From: Chrysosporum bergii ANA360D
GTDB lineage: Bacteria > Cyanobacteriota > Cyanobacteriia > Cyanobacteriales > Nostocaceae
DNA: 64,000 nt
Direction: 5' to 3'
Assembly (NCBI RefSeq): GCF_029891735.1
Contig: NZ_JANQDH010000012.1
Coordinates: forward strand, 1 to 64,000
Under the pieces are notes generated by a model. It did no database searches. It was not told the origin of the DNA and saw nothing but the letters and a program-made list of their open reading frames with translations. Numbering within the stretch: the stretch's first letter is position 1; the number at the start of each line of letters is the position of its first letter. Position numbers and translations under genes: made by a program. This document shows, in pieces, positions 8,531-17,332 of this stretch.

Positions 8531-9379
8531 TTGAGTAATTTTAAGACCAACCCTCACCCACCCAAATCACAACGTATTTTCACCTACGGGTTATTGTCTG
8601 CCATTGCACTGGTGACGCTTTTTCCTTTGTTATGGTTGCTTAGTACAGCTTTGAAGTCCCCCACAGAAAATATTTTACAGTCACCCCCCCAAATATTCCC
8701 CACTCAACCAACAATAGATAACTTTTTCAGAGTGTGGCAAGCCTTGCCCTTTGGACAATATTTATATAATAGTACCTTAGTGGCAGTGCTAACCGTGGCA
8801 TTGAATTTACTATTTTGTTCTTTAGCTGCTTACCCTTTAGCCAGACTGTCATTTGTGGGGCGAAACTGGATTTTTATCGCCATTGTTTCCACCATCATGA
8901 TTCCTTTTCAAATTGTCATGATTCCCCTTTATATTTTGACAGTGCAATTAGGACTAAGAAACACTTATTTAGGGATAATTTTTCCTAGTTTAGCCTCAGC
9001 TTTTGGAATTTTTTTACTGCGACAAGCCTTTATGGGCGTACCCAAAGAACTAGAAGAAGCAGCCCGCATTGATGGTAGTTCAGAATTGGGTTTATGGTGG
9101 TATGTGATGTTACCTGCCATTCGTCCGGCTTTAGTTACTCTGTCTATTTTTGTATTTATCGGTGCTTGGAGTGATTTTCTTTGGCCTTTAATTGTCATTC
9201 AAGATGAAAGCTTATATACCCTACCTTTGGGAGTCGCCAAACTAGCCGGCACATTTTCCCTAGACTGGCGGTTAGTAGCCGCAGGTTCGCTAATTTCCAT
9301 CGCCCCAATCCTGCTATTATTTTTATTTTTACAGCGCTACATTGTCCCTACAGAAACCAGTAGTGGCGTTAAAGGCTGA
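8531..9379 (+). CDS. Carbohydrate ABC transporter permease (MalG type)
   Basis: Inner-membrane subunit of a binding-protein-dependent sugar importer. The 282-residue protein has about six membrane segments and the EAA loop EELEEAARIDGSS followed by MLPAIRPAL, which docks on the ATPase. It resembles the MalG/UgpE branch. It starts at TTG 8531, supported by GAGGA at 8520-8524. The partner permease, ATPase and binding protein are not adjacent here, so it is an orphan subunit, as often seen in cyanobacteria where one ATPase serves several transporters. The substrate is probably a di- or oligosaccharide or glucosylglycerol-like solute, but this cannot be fixed. Confidence 0.9.
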   Translation: MSNFKTNPHPPKSQRIFTYGLLSAIALVTLFPLLWLLSTALKSPTENILQSPPQIFPTQPTIDNFFRVWQALPFGQYLYNSTLVAVLTVALNLLFCSLAAYPLARLSFVGRNWIFIAIVSTIMIPFQIVMIPLYILTVQLGLRNTYLGIIFPSLASAFGIFLLRQAFMGVPKELEEAARIDGSSELGLWWYVMLPAIRPALVTLSIFVFIGAWSDFLWPLIVIQDESLYTLPLGVAKLAGTFSLDWRLVAAGSLISIAPILLLFLFLQRYIVPTETSSGVKG

Positions 9380-9408
9380 ATCAAAATTCAAAATCAACAG
9401 AGGGAACA

Positions 9409-9436
9409 ATCCAAAATCCAAAATCCAAAATCTAAA
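9409..9436. repeat. Heptameric tandem repeat (ATCCAAA)
   Basis: Three perfect copies of ATCCAAA (9409-9415, 9416-9422, 9423-9429) and one variant ATCTAAA (9430-9436) lie between two convergent genes. Degenerate copies (TCAAAATTCAAAATC) occur just upstream. Heptameric short tandem repeats are a known feature of heterocystous cyanobacterial genomes. Confidence 0.9.
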
Positions 9437-9444
9437 ACAGAATC

Positions 9445-12400
9445 CTAATCAGTCACTTGTACAGCAAAATTCACTGTGTAAGGTTCATTGATGGGTTGTT
9501 TAGTACTGGCTTTGATGGCATTTAAATAAGTTTGCAAAACCAACACCTGTGAAAAATTGGGACGATAAGAAAGATTTCCTTGCTTTTCAAACAGTGGTGC
9601 AGAAGCGATCGCCTTATAGTCTCGGTTATTCCGAGAACTAGAACTAAGCCAGGTAGAATCTGGAATTGCAGGTATCAAACCCGGAGGTAACTCATTTTCC
9701 AAGAAAGCTAATAAGCGTCGTTGACAAATACTGGTATTAATGCCGGAATCTTCAAATAACTGGAGAATTTCACCAAAAGATACTGTTCTATCTGGCACAA
9801 GTCGCAGCAATTCCATAAATAAGAAATAGTCGGTGTAATGTTGCTTGGGTTGTTCTAAAACCTGGGGATGTAGAGGTAAGGTTGCCAAACCATAGGCTAC
9901 CCGACTACAATTAGGAGCGCCGTTTTCACCCAGATACAAATATTGAATAATTTTCGTGTGAGGCAATTTTTGACGTAGCCAATAATTTACAGCCCCTAAA
10001 CAAGCCCCCCCTCCAGTGATAATGGCTTGATTAATTGCTTCCGTAGTTATACCACGAGCCGCCAACAACTTATTAAACTCTCGATTTAAACTGCGGACAA
10101 AAGGAGCAAATACACGGTTTTCTAAATCTCGTCGCTGTAATACCCATTGCACATCTGCCAATTCTAGAGTAAAAGAATCTTGCTGTTGTAAGATTAGCTT
10201 CAAAGCCAGAGCCGCATCAAGCACAGCCCGTCCCAACAAAGAACTTTCTAATTTTTGCTGGAGACGAATTCGAGCAGTCATATCCGGTTCAGCTACTTGG
10301 GGTAAATCCAACCCCTCCAACCCTAAACTTTCCCAACGCATTTGCTCCAAACCAGGAAAAGGGTTTTGCCATTGCCAAGAGTTATTAGTAGTTGTTGTAT
10401 TATCTGGTGAATTAATCTGCCGAGGTTGGCGATAATCTGGAGGAAGTAACAACTGGCAAATAATATCTTGCTCAATTCCGTTACCAGCGTAAGCGAAACT
10501 ATGCAGCATAAAGTCATCATGCTTCAGTTCCTGCAAATTATCAGGTAAGTCTACCAGTGTCATTTCTGTTGTACTTGCCCCAATGTTAATGACAAAACTA
10601 TTACCAACTAAAGAATCATAGCTGGATTTAACCGGATGTAAACCTTCGGAATCGCTGATTTGCACTGTTTCACCATCAGCGCCATCCAGTATGCTAAGTA
10701 AACTAGCGATCGCCTCTTCCACAAAAAATATTTGCTGTGGATGTGAGACCAATTGGCTATTAAGTACAGCCTCCCGCACATTAAAGCGATATTGTTCCGA
10801 CCAGCTAAATGGACAGGTACAGACAACACCAGCAATATTATTGATAATGTGACGGAAAGTTTCATGACTTAAACCCACAGCACTAGCGATTAAACCTTGA
10901 GTAGTACTGTAGCGATCTGACTTTAAAGTTAACAGTAACTTAGAAAGCGATCGCACCACCCAAGTTAAAGGACCAGCAGAAAATTGATTGAATTGCAAAA
11001 CCGGCTCCCATCTTTGCTGTTCATTTTTATATGGGATAGCCACCTGCAAATAAGGCTTCAATTGTACTGAGTAAAAATTCTGCTGGTGATTTTCCGCCAT
11101 TTTCTGAGCTTCTCCCCTCTCAGCCTCCCCTTGTGGTGAAGTAGGTAGATAAACTTCTGCTGGTAAACGAAACGATAGCGGAAAAGAAGTCAATCTTTGT
11201 TGGTTTTCTGCTGACCAGCAAATGGGATAAACAACAGCAGTAGAACGATTCAACAAAGCCGCAGAAATTCCACTTGTACCCACATCAACACCCAAGTACC
11301 AAACCGAGTCCAGCATATTGGGGGTAATATTTGTACTATTCACAGAGTCAGCACCCCCAAAAGAACTTTGTTGGTCAGCACTAGTTTGGGAAACTGTTAT
11401 CTCATCTTTATTTGTGGGACTAAAATCTAAATCTATTTCTGTTTGCGGCCATGATATTGGCTTAACCTCCCGTAACTCCACATTAGACTCAGCAAGATTA
11501 GGAGTATCATAATCAACATTCAATTCATCAAAATTCGCTAAATCTTGATTTAATTGTTGGATCTGCTCCTCATCCAGAGTGATATCCGCCACATTAGCAG
11601 ACTGGCTCTCATGTGATGCAAGTAAATTTTCTTGTGGAGAAGCTGAAATGTAGTTATCTAAATCCCCATCTTCTTGGTTAGGAGTTGCTACTTGCAATTG
11701 TTGACTATGAGCTATTACTGCTGCTGCTTCCCAACTAGAAGCAATTTCTAGTTTTTGCTCCTCAGTAAATAATTCACTCAGGGCTGTGATAGTATCAGCA
11801 CTACTTGGTTGTACAGACAAATTATCAGGTGACATCACTGCTGTAGACGACGACCCAGAAAAATCTCCCCATTTTTCCGGGTTGGTATCCTCCTCAAAAA
11901 ACAATTCTGTCCAAGACTCTAATTCTGCGTCTGCTTGCTCAAGCCAAGGGTCTGGAACCCTTGTTATTGGCGTAATTCTCGATGCTAATGTACTTTCAGT
12001 GATATTATTTTCTGGTATTACCTCTGGTTCTGAGGGATGAATTACAAATGTAGGTTGAGTTTCTGTGATGTGAGACGATGATAAATTTTCTTGATCAACC
12101 CTCAGATCATTGACATGATCAGTGTCTAATAAACTGGCATACAGTTGATCTACTTCATCACCTACTAACTCCAAATCATCCTGCTGTGCTGTCTTTGCCT
12201 TATCAAATGAGGAAGAATCATCTACACTTAGATCCAAAAGCATAGCATCCAGATCATCTGCCATACTGACATCATTTACATCTTCCTGTTCAGCTTCCGG
12301 TAATGAAAATCCCCAAGACTGGGATGTTTCCCCACTAGTGTAATCTTGTGGTGCTAGTTCTGGTGCAGTGGTGTTTGTGGGGATTGGTTTTGTGGGGATT

Positions 12401-13308
12401 GGTAATGATGCTGATGCAAATGGGGGTTGAGTTATTTCTAAATCTGGAAAAGATAACTCTGTCATCTGGGCTTGTTGCTGCAAATGCTGGGTTAAATTAT
12501 GGAGAAAATTGACCATCAACTGCTGGCCTTGTACACCCGTGCTGTGCATTTTGGCTAAACCTTGAGATAAGGACTCGTAATAAGTGTTTATGTTGCGCTG
12601 TAATGCCTCAAAAACAAAATTTACAGTCCCATCTAAGGATAGTAGACGTTGATCTAGTTCCCCCGTCAGATATGTTAATTTTTGTAATTTTTCTGATGAT
12701 TCTAAGATATCTGGAGTGGCTAAAGATGCAGTTTCTATACTGCTATAATTATCCTGATTAGCAGAACTATCTGCCATCTGAGGCGTGAGAGTAGATGCAA
12801 CACGGCTCATCAGCAACTGCAAAAATTCTGAAATCATCTGCTCTTGGTGAGCATACTGCTGGCTCAGAGAGTAGTTGTGCAGTCTCTTTTGCTCTAGCTG
12901 TCTAATTTCTTGAACAAGATTTTCCCTCTCTTGCATCATTGCTGCTAATTCGGCTTGCAACGGCTGTATTAGTGAGGATAATTCGCTTTTTAGTTGCTGA
13001 ATTAGCACATTACCTTGTTCTTGCTCTGGTTGGTTTTGCTGTCCCAAAGATTGCTTGTTACTTTGGTTGACAAATTTCTCTAATAAAGGAGACCTTCGCA
13101 CCTCTCCAGTTTGGTTGTTTTGATGATGAGTATTTGAAATCTCACTTTCTCTTTCCTGGACAAGGAACTTGCGAATTGTTTCTAAAACCTCTCTGGCTTC
13201 GGTGTTTTGACCAGACAAAAGCCGAGATGATAGGCGCTTACCACGGATGTTCAGTAAGTTGTCAATGTCTGCAATCAATTTTTCAATTTGATCTACGCGG
13301 GAAGTCAC
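9445..13308 (-). CDS. Giant coiled-coil protein with C-terminal actin/Hsp70-like ATPase domain
   Basis: A 1287-residue protein of unknown function. Residues about 1-300 are helical and glutamine-rich with coiled-coil character (ESELSSLIQPLQAELAAMMQ-like stretches). About 300-660 is acidic, Ser/Asp/Glu-rich and probably disordered. About 668-1200 contains an actin-fold domain with the three nucleotide-binding signatures: YLGVDVGTSGISAALL near 670 (phosphate 1), FVINIGASTTEMTLVD near 907 (phosphate 2) and AIITGGGACLGAVNYWL near 1097 (adenosine). No substrate-binding domain of DnaK type follows; the tail of about 100 residues is different. It stands alone, convergent with the permease. An ATP-dependent scaffold or chaperone-like role is inference only. 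Confidence 0.85.
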   Translation of the reverse strand: MTSRVDQIEKLIADIDNLLNIRGKRLSSRLLSGQNTEAREVLETIRKFLVQERESEISNTHHQNNQTGEVRRSPLLEKFVNQSNKQSLGQQNQPEQEQGNVLIQQLKSELSSLIQPLQAELAAMMQERENLVQEIRQLEQKRLHNYSLSQQYAHQEQMISEFLQLLMSRVASTLTPQMADSSANQDNYSSIETASLATPDILESSEKLQKLTYLTGELDQRLLSLDGTVNFVFEALQRNINTYYESLSQGLAKMHSTGVQGQQLMVNFLHNLTQHLQQQAQMTELSFPDLEITQPPFASASLPIPTKPIPTNTTAPELAPQDYTSGETSQSWGFSLPEAEQEDVNDVSMADDLDAMLLDLSVDDSSSFDKAKTAQQDDLELVGDEVDQLYASLLDTDHVNDLRVDQENLSSSHITETQPTFVIHPSEPEVIPENNITESTLASRITPITRVPDPWLEQADAELESWTELFFEEDTNPEKWGDFSGSSSTAVMSPDNLSVQPSSADTITALSELFTEEQKLEIASSWEAAAVIAHSQQLQVATPNQEDGDLDNYISASPQENLLASHESQSANVADITLDEEQIQQLNQDLANFDELNVDYDTPNLAESNVELREVKPISWPQTEIDLDFSPTNKDEITVSQTSADQQSSFGGADSVNSTNITPNMLDSVWYLGVDVGTSGISAALLNRSTAVVYPICWSAENQQRLTSFPLSFRLPAEVYLPTSPQGEAERGEAQKMAENHQQNFYSVQLKPYLQVAIPYKNEQQRWEPVLQFNQFSAGPLTWVVRSLSKLLLTLKSDRYSTTQGLIASAVGLSHETFRHIINNIAGVVCTCPFSWSEQYRFNVREAVLNSQLVSHPQQIFFVEEAIASLLSILDGADGETVQISDSEGLHPVKSSYDSLVGNSFVINIGASTTEMTLVDLPDNLQELKHDDFMLHSFAYAGNGIEQDIICQLLLPPDYRQPRQINSPDNTTTTNNSWQWQNPFPGLEQMRWESLGLEGLDLPQVAEPDMTARIRLQQKLESSLLGRAVLDAALALKLILQQQDSFTLELADVQWVLQRRDLENRVFAPFVRSLNREFNKLLAARGITTEAINQAIITGGGACLGAVNYWLRQKLPHTKIIQYLYLGENGAPNCSRVAYGLATLPLHPQVLEQPKQHYTDYFLFMELLRLVPDRTVSFGEILQLFEDSGINTSICQRRLLAFLENELPPGLIPAIPDSTWLSSSSRNNRDYKAIASAPLFEKQGNLSYRPNFSQVLVLQTYLNAIKASTKQPINEPYTVNFAVQVTD

Positions 13309-13941
13309 TTTTAATTACCTTAGCTAAAACTGTACTTTAACTTGTATGAGAATTACTGGAAAACTACAAAATTTCCGAAAGTAGTAACCATTGGGACAGC
13401 TGACGAAAATTATGTTATTAATTTTATCAAGTGCCTAGCCCTATGACTGTACATACTATGTTACAAATTCTCCGATGTATCTAGTGATAGAAAACATCCA
13501 GAAATGCCACAGGTTTGCACCTATATGAGCAATTATGTACCTAAAGCCTGGCTGAATGGCAAGGGGGCATTTCTTTACTTAAGTTGGGTTGTGGGTGAAT
13601 AGCTAAAAATATGACATGAGCAAAAATAATTATGTGTTTATGTTTTGTAGTCATGAAATTTGTAATATAATTAACTTACAAATAATATTCCGGAAAGTCA
13701 AGTAATTCTATCCTCCCGAATTAGTGTATGATTGAGGAATCATCACCAGTATATATATGTATTGTTTCTTTCTCAGTTTCATTCCTTTGTTCTTGACCAT
13801 ATAAGTAAACCAATTATTTGTATTAATTGTAACTTTTTTTAACACTGGGTACTTTTATTTGTAATAGGGCTTGTGGTTTGATACTTAGAGGTATTCACCG
13901 CTTTGTTTTTTGTATATAATAGCTTTAATAAATATGCCGTA
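13309..13941. other. Long intergenic region upstream of the Crp-family gene
   Basis: About 630 AT-rich bases between divergent genes with no credible open frame. It must hold the promoters of both neighbours. TATATATATGTAT near 13750 is AT-rich but not a defined box. A GTA-N10-TAC element occurs near 13447-13462, but NtcA sites need eight bases between the halves. The length suggests a complex regulated leader for the transcription factor gene. Confidence 0.6.
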
Positions 13942-14643
13942 ATGGAAGACAGATATAGCTTGCAAGCCACCAGCGATCCCTCAATAATTAGATCAGCTCC
14001 CTTTTTTCAAGGGTTACCGGAGGCTGCTATAGAAGTAGCTCTTAGTCATCTGGTGACCCGTACACACCCAGCAAATCAAATGATCCTGCTGGAAAATGAT
14101 TGGGGTGGATCAGTGTATTTTATTTTACAAGGGTGGGTCAAAATTCGTACTTATAATTTGGAAGGTAAAGAGGTAACGCTCAATATTATTGGTAAAGGCG
14201 AATTGTTTGGTGAAATGGCAGCATTAGATGAAGTACCACGCTCCACTGATGTAATTACCCTAACTTCAACCCTGATTGGCAGTTTACCATCTCAGGATTT
14301 TGTCAGGTTAATTCATACCGAACCATTAGCGGGATTGCGATTGTCACAATTAATGGCTAGACGCTTACGACAAGTAAACCGCAGACTGCGATTACGAGAA
14401 TCTGACAGTCAATCACGAGTAGCAGATACTTTGTTATTTTTGGCAGAAGGACAAGGAACAAAAGGACAAACTGGTATGGAAATTCCCAATTTACCCCACC
14501 GAGAATTGAGTAGTTTGAGCGGACTAGCCCGGGAAACAGTGACAAGAGTATTAACAAAACTGGAAAAAAAAGGGTTGATTATCAGGGATTCTGATAAGAT
14601 TTCCATACCTGATTTGTTAGCTCTAGAAAAAATCATCGCCTAA
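13942..14643 (+). CDS. Crp/Fnr-family transcriptional regulator (DevH-like candidate)
   Basis: A 233-residue regulator with an N-terminal cyclic-nucleotide-binding-type beta roll (residues about 25-120, including GKGELFGEMAALDEVPRSTD), a dimerisation helix with many arginines (RRLRQVNRRLRLRE), and a C-terminal winged helix-turn-helix LSSLSGLARETVTRVLTKLE. The frame opens 13 codons earlier at 13903, but ATG 13942 gives the conserved-looking MEDRYSLQ start. The recognition helix differs from NtcA. The protein recalls DevH, a heterocyst-maturation regulator of Anabaena, in length and genomic setting, but this is from memory and unproven. Whether it binds cAMP is unknown; the RS-T phosphate-cassette residues are present. 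Confidence 0.85.
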   Translation: MEDRYSLQATSDPSIIRSAPFFQGLPEAAIEVALSHLVTRTHPANQMILLENDWGGSVYFILQGWVKIRTYNLEGKEVTLNIIGKGELFGEMAALDEVPRSTDVITLTSTLIGSLPSQDFVRLIHTEPLAGLRLSQLMARRLRQVNRRLRLRESDSQSRVADTLLFLAEGQGTKGQTGMEIPNLPHRELSSLSGLARETVTRVLTKLEKKGLIIRDSDKISIPDLLALEKIIA

Positions 14644-14714
14644 ATTACCCATAACTGATAAGGATGAGGTCAATATGGTGAAAGAATAAAAACAAAGTTG
14701 TTAAAATTTATTTT

Positions 14715-15440
14715 ATGAGTATTTCAGATTCTTTACCGAATGAGGACCCGTCCCTTGAACCTTCTAACTCCCTAAATAAAGAGTTAAATCAAGAGAAGTT
14801 GACAACACCTAGACTAAAACTTGATGCACCGTTACGAATGGTGGAAACAGCTTTTTTAGCCAGTGCTGGGAGTTTAATTTGGTTGATTAATTTGTATTTT
14901 CCTTTAGGTCCAGTACTACGGATATTTTTCCCCCTACCAATTGCTTTAGTTTACCTGCGCTGGGGTAAAAGAGCAGCTTGGATGGCTGCTGTCACTTCCG
15001 GGTTACTGCTATGTGTGCTGATTGGTCCAGTTCGCAGTGTATTATTTGTTATGCCCTTTGCTTTTATGGGCGTGCTGTTAGGCTTAACATGGCATCGTCG
15101 CGCTTCCTGGTTAGTATCTATTACTTTGGGTACGCTCTTGGGTACCTTGGGGGTGTTTTTTCGTCTGTGGTTGCTGTCTTTATTTTCGGGGGAAGATTTG
15201 TGGGTTTATGCCATTAATCAGGTCACAGAACTGATAGATTGGGCATTTATGAGGCTACAATTATTAGCTACTCCTAGTTTATTTTTAATCCAAATGGGGG
15301 CTGTGCTGTTAATTGTCTTCAATAACTTGATTTATTTATTTATGGTACACTTGGCAGCATGGCTGTTATTGGAACGCTTGGGAAATTCTATTCCCCTTCC
15401 GCCACAATGGGTACAGGCTCTCATGGATTACGAAGGTTGA
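14715..15440 (+). CDS. DUF2232-type multispan membrane protein
   Basis: A 241-residue integral membrane protein with a polar N-terminus (about 40 residues) and five or six hydrophobic segments. It matches the cyanobacterial DUF2232 pattern: an early TAFLASAGSLIWLINLYFPLGP span, then IALVYLRWGKRAAWMAA. Its role is not established. S-component-like or ECF-related membrane folds have been proposed for this family, which would suit a vitamin or cofactor link with the CobT-like gene that starts four bases after its stop. The tight spacing argues for co-transcription. Confidence 0.8.
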   Translation: MSISDSLPNEDPSLEPSNSLNKELNQEKLTTPRLKLDAPLRMVETAFLASAGSLIWLINLYFPLGPVLRIFFPLPIALVYLRWGKRAAWMAAVTSGLLLCVLIGPVRSVLFVMPFAFMGVLLGLTWHRRASWLVSITLGTLLGTLGVFFRLWLLSLFSGEDLWVYAINQVTELIDWAFMRLQLLATPSLFLIQMGAVLLIVFNNLIYLFMVHLAAWLLLERLGNSIPLPPQWVQALMDYEG

Positions 15441-15444
15441 ATAA

Positions 15445-16584
15445 TTGATTGCTATTTATACCCAAATAGAACAGGGTGAAAAATGGATTGCTCAGTATGG
15501 TAAATGTTTACCGACCTTTGCTTGTGTTTTAGGTTTTACAGAAACTGGTTTAATTCCCGGTATTTCTGCTGCTGGTAGTAGTCCAGAAGCTCGAAAGTAT
15601 ACGGCTTGTGCTGATGCTGAGTTTTTATACTACGGAGCAGAAAAAAAAGCAGTGTATCCTCTACCACCTCTGACCGCGGGGGCTTCACCTGTGCTAATTT
15701 CTCGTGCTGTGGTGGAGTCCCTGAATATTCCAGTTTATTTATTTAACGCTGGTTTACCTCAGCCTCCTGCTGTACCGGTGATTGATTTGGGGGGTAGTGC
15801 TGCTAAGTGTTTGAGTGGAGGTGCGGCTATGGAAATTTCAACAGTACACCATTTGCTCAAACAAGGGCTATTGTGGGGAGAACGCTTGGCTGCTAATGTT
15901 CAACAAGGGTATGTCATTTTAGGGGAGTGTGTTGTGGGAGGGACTACAACTGCTCTGGGAATTTTAACCGGCTTGGGTGTAGACGCAAAGGAAAAAGTTA
16001 ATAGTAGCCATCCTGTTTGTAATCATCGGCAAAAGTGGGCAGTGGTACAAGCTGGATTGGAAAAGATGAGAAAAGCAAGGGGAAAACTATATTTCCCCTC
16101 TGCTACCATAGACCCCTTAGAACTTGTGGCTGCTGTGGGCGATCCCATGCAAGTAGTAGTGGCGGGAATGGCCATCGCTGCTAGTCGTAATTGTGGGGTT
16201 TTGTTGGCTGGTGGTACACAAATGCTGGCAGTTTATGCTTTAATCGTAGCGATCGCTAATGCTTATAGTTTGTTTTGGCGACCCACTGCAGTGGTTGTTG
16301 GTACTACTCGTTGGGTAGCAGAAGATCCAACCGGTGCTACTGTTGAATTAGCCCTGGGTTTAGGTAAAACAATTCCCCCTTTATTTGCCACTCAGTTAAG
16401 TTTTGCTAACTCCCGTTATCCCCAACTCCAAGCTTATGAGCGGGGGTTTGTGAAGGAAGGTGTAGGCGCAGGTGCTGCTTGCATTGCTGCTTCTCTCCGC
16501 CAAAATTGGCAAGAAAAAGAATTTTTAACCGCCATAGAGGCTCAATTAGAGATGCTGCTTACCAACAGAAATTCCACGACATAG
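15445..16584 (+). CDS. CobT-like protein (TIGR00303 family)
   Basis: A 379-residue protein related to nicotinate-nucleotide--dimethylbenzimidazole phosphoribosyltransferase. Visible family features are a GLIPGISAAGSSPEARKYTACADAEF N-terminal loop region (quoted in part: residues about 30-55), DLGGSAAKCLSGGAAM, a glycine-rich GECVVGGTTTALGILTGLG stretch and a late VVVGTTRWVAEDPTG. In typical CobT the product is alpha-ribazole phosphate, used for the cobamide lower loop; the TIGR00303 group is annotated by homology only. It starts at TTG 15445, preceded by AAGG, and directly follows the DUF2232 membrane gene, hinting at a shared cofactor function. Confidence 0.85.
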   Translation: MIAIYTQIEQGEKWIAQYGKCLPTFACVLGFTETGLIPGISAAGSSPEARKYTACADAEFLYYGAEKKAVYPLPPLTAGASPVLISRAVVESLNIPVYLFNAGLPQPPAVPVIDLGGSAAKCLSGGAAMEISTVHHLLKQGLLWGERLAANVQQGYVILGECVVGGTTTALGILTGLGVDAKEKVNSSHPVCNHRQKWAVVQAGLEKMRKARGKLYFPSATIDPLELVAAVGDPMQVVVAGMAIAASRNCGVLLAGGTQMLAVYALIVAIANAYSLFWRPTAVVVGTTRWVAEDPTGATVELALGLGKTIPPLFATQLSFANSRYPQLQAYERGFVKEGVGAGAACIAASLRQNWQEKEFLTAIEAQLEMLLTNRNSTT

Positions 16585-16614
16585 AACCGAAAACCAAGGT
16601 CGTGTCCTCGGGTA

Positions 16615-16992
16615 TCAATGAATTCTATCTTTCATTAACTGTTCTTCCAGAGCAGCAATGCGATTGTATGCTGCTGTTAATTGTGCTGTTAGTCGTTGTA
16701 TTTGAATTTCTGGTGTTAAGTATTTATCTCCACTTTGCCGATTTATGTCTAAAGACATACCATCTGTCAAAACATCTTTATGTTCCATGTTTGGATTTAA
16801 GTTGATATGTCCTTTAAAATGCTGCTGGACTAGCTCACTATTTTCTACATAATTATTATTCTGTCCCTGTGTATTTGCTAAATAACATTCGGAGAAGGCT
16901 TGAGCAAGTTTATGATCAAGTTGCTCAACCACTTTGTAGAGGGCATCAAGTTTATGATTTAAAGTCAGGATATGTGTTTGTAATGGTTCCAT
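16615..16992 (-). CDS. Small coiled-coil protein, unknown function
   Basis: A 125-residue hydrophilic protein. Both ends have heptad-like helices (LNHKLDALYKVVEQLDHKLA near residues 11-30, and IQRLTAQLTAAYNRIAALEEQL near 98-119), with a polar, low-complexity middle rich in Asn and Gln. There are no membrane segments or catalytic motifs. It is convergent with the CobT-like gene, with 30 bp between stops. The codon pattern and amphipathic ends argue for a real gene rather than chance, but the family is not recognised. An oligomerising adaptor is possible; nothing more can be said. Confidence 0.7.
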   Translation of the reverse strand: MEPLQTHILTLNHKLDALYKVVEQLDHKLAQAFSECYLANTQGQNNNYVENSELVQQHFKGHINLNPNMEHKDVLTDGMSLDINRQSGDKYLTPEIQIQRLTAQLTAAYNRIAALEEQLMKDRIH

Positions 16993-17332
16993 TAAATACC
17001 CTTCTCCTTTTATTGGTATATTTTCTATATGTTATTCAATTTACTAGTGATATTAACTATATTTTTGAATTATTTAATTTTTGCCCGGATTGTGTCCGGA
17101 TGGGCAGAGTGAGTGTTTACCGTTATATAATAAATTTAATTTAATATTTTTGAATAGCATTAATCATAATCTTGGTAAAGATAAATGAATCCATTAGCAG
17201 TTGTTATGAGCATAATAGTCTAAAGTGGTTCTTAGAGGATGTTTGCCCCTATTATTCCCAAAATACAGTCTAATAAGCAGTTAGGTTATAATTTTGTATA
17301 GTCAAAATTCCGCAGTTCCAAATCCAAAACCG
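16993..17332. other. AT-rich divergent promoter region
   Basis: About 340 bp between divergent genes, without a credible gene. CCGGA/TCCGG with a 5-nt loop (about 17083-17097), set inside GCCC...GGGC, is the only clear stem-loop. TATAAT at 17287-17292 would fit a -10 box for the downstream lipoprotein gene and would place the transcript start after the alternative TTG 17294. Confidence 0.5.

Noticed and set aside
13440-13470. Possible NtcA binding site (GTA...TAC) upstream of the Crp-family gene
   Set aside because: The half sites are separated by ten bases; the NtcA consensus needs eight, and no fitting -10 box was found at the right distance.
16479-16805. 108-codon plus-strand frame at the end of the CobT-like gene
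   Set aside because: It overlaps both the CobT-like gene and the opposite-strand coiled-coil gene, has no domain-like pattern, and is better explained as a shadow frame.
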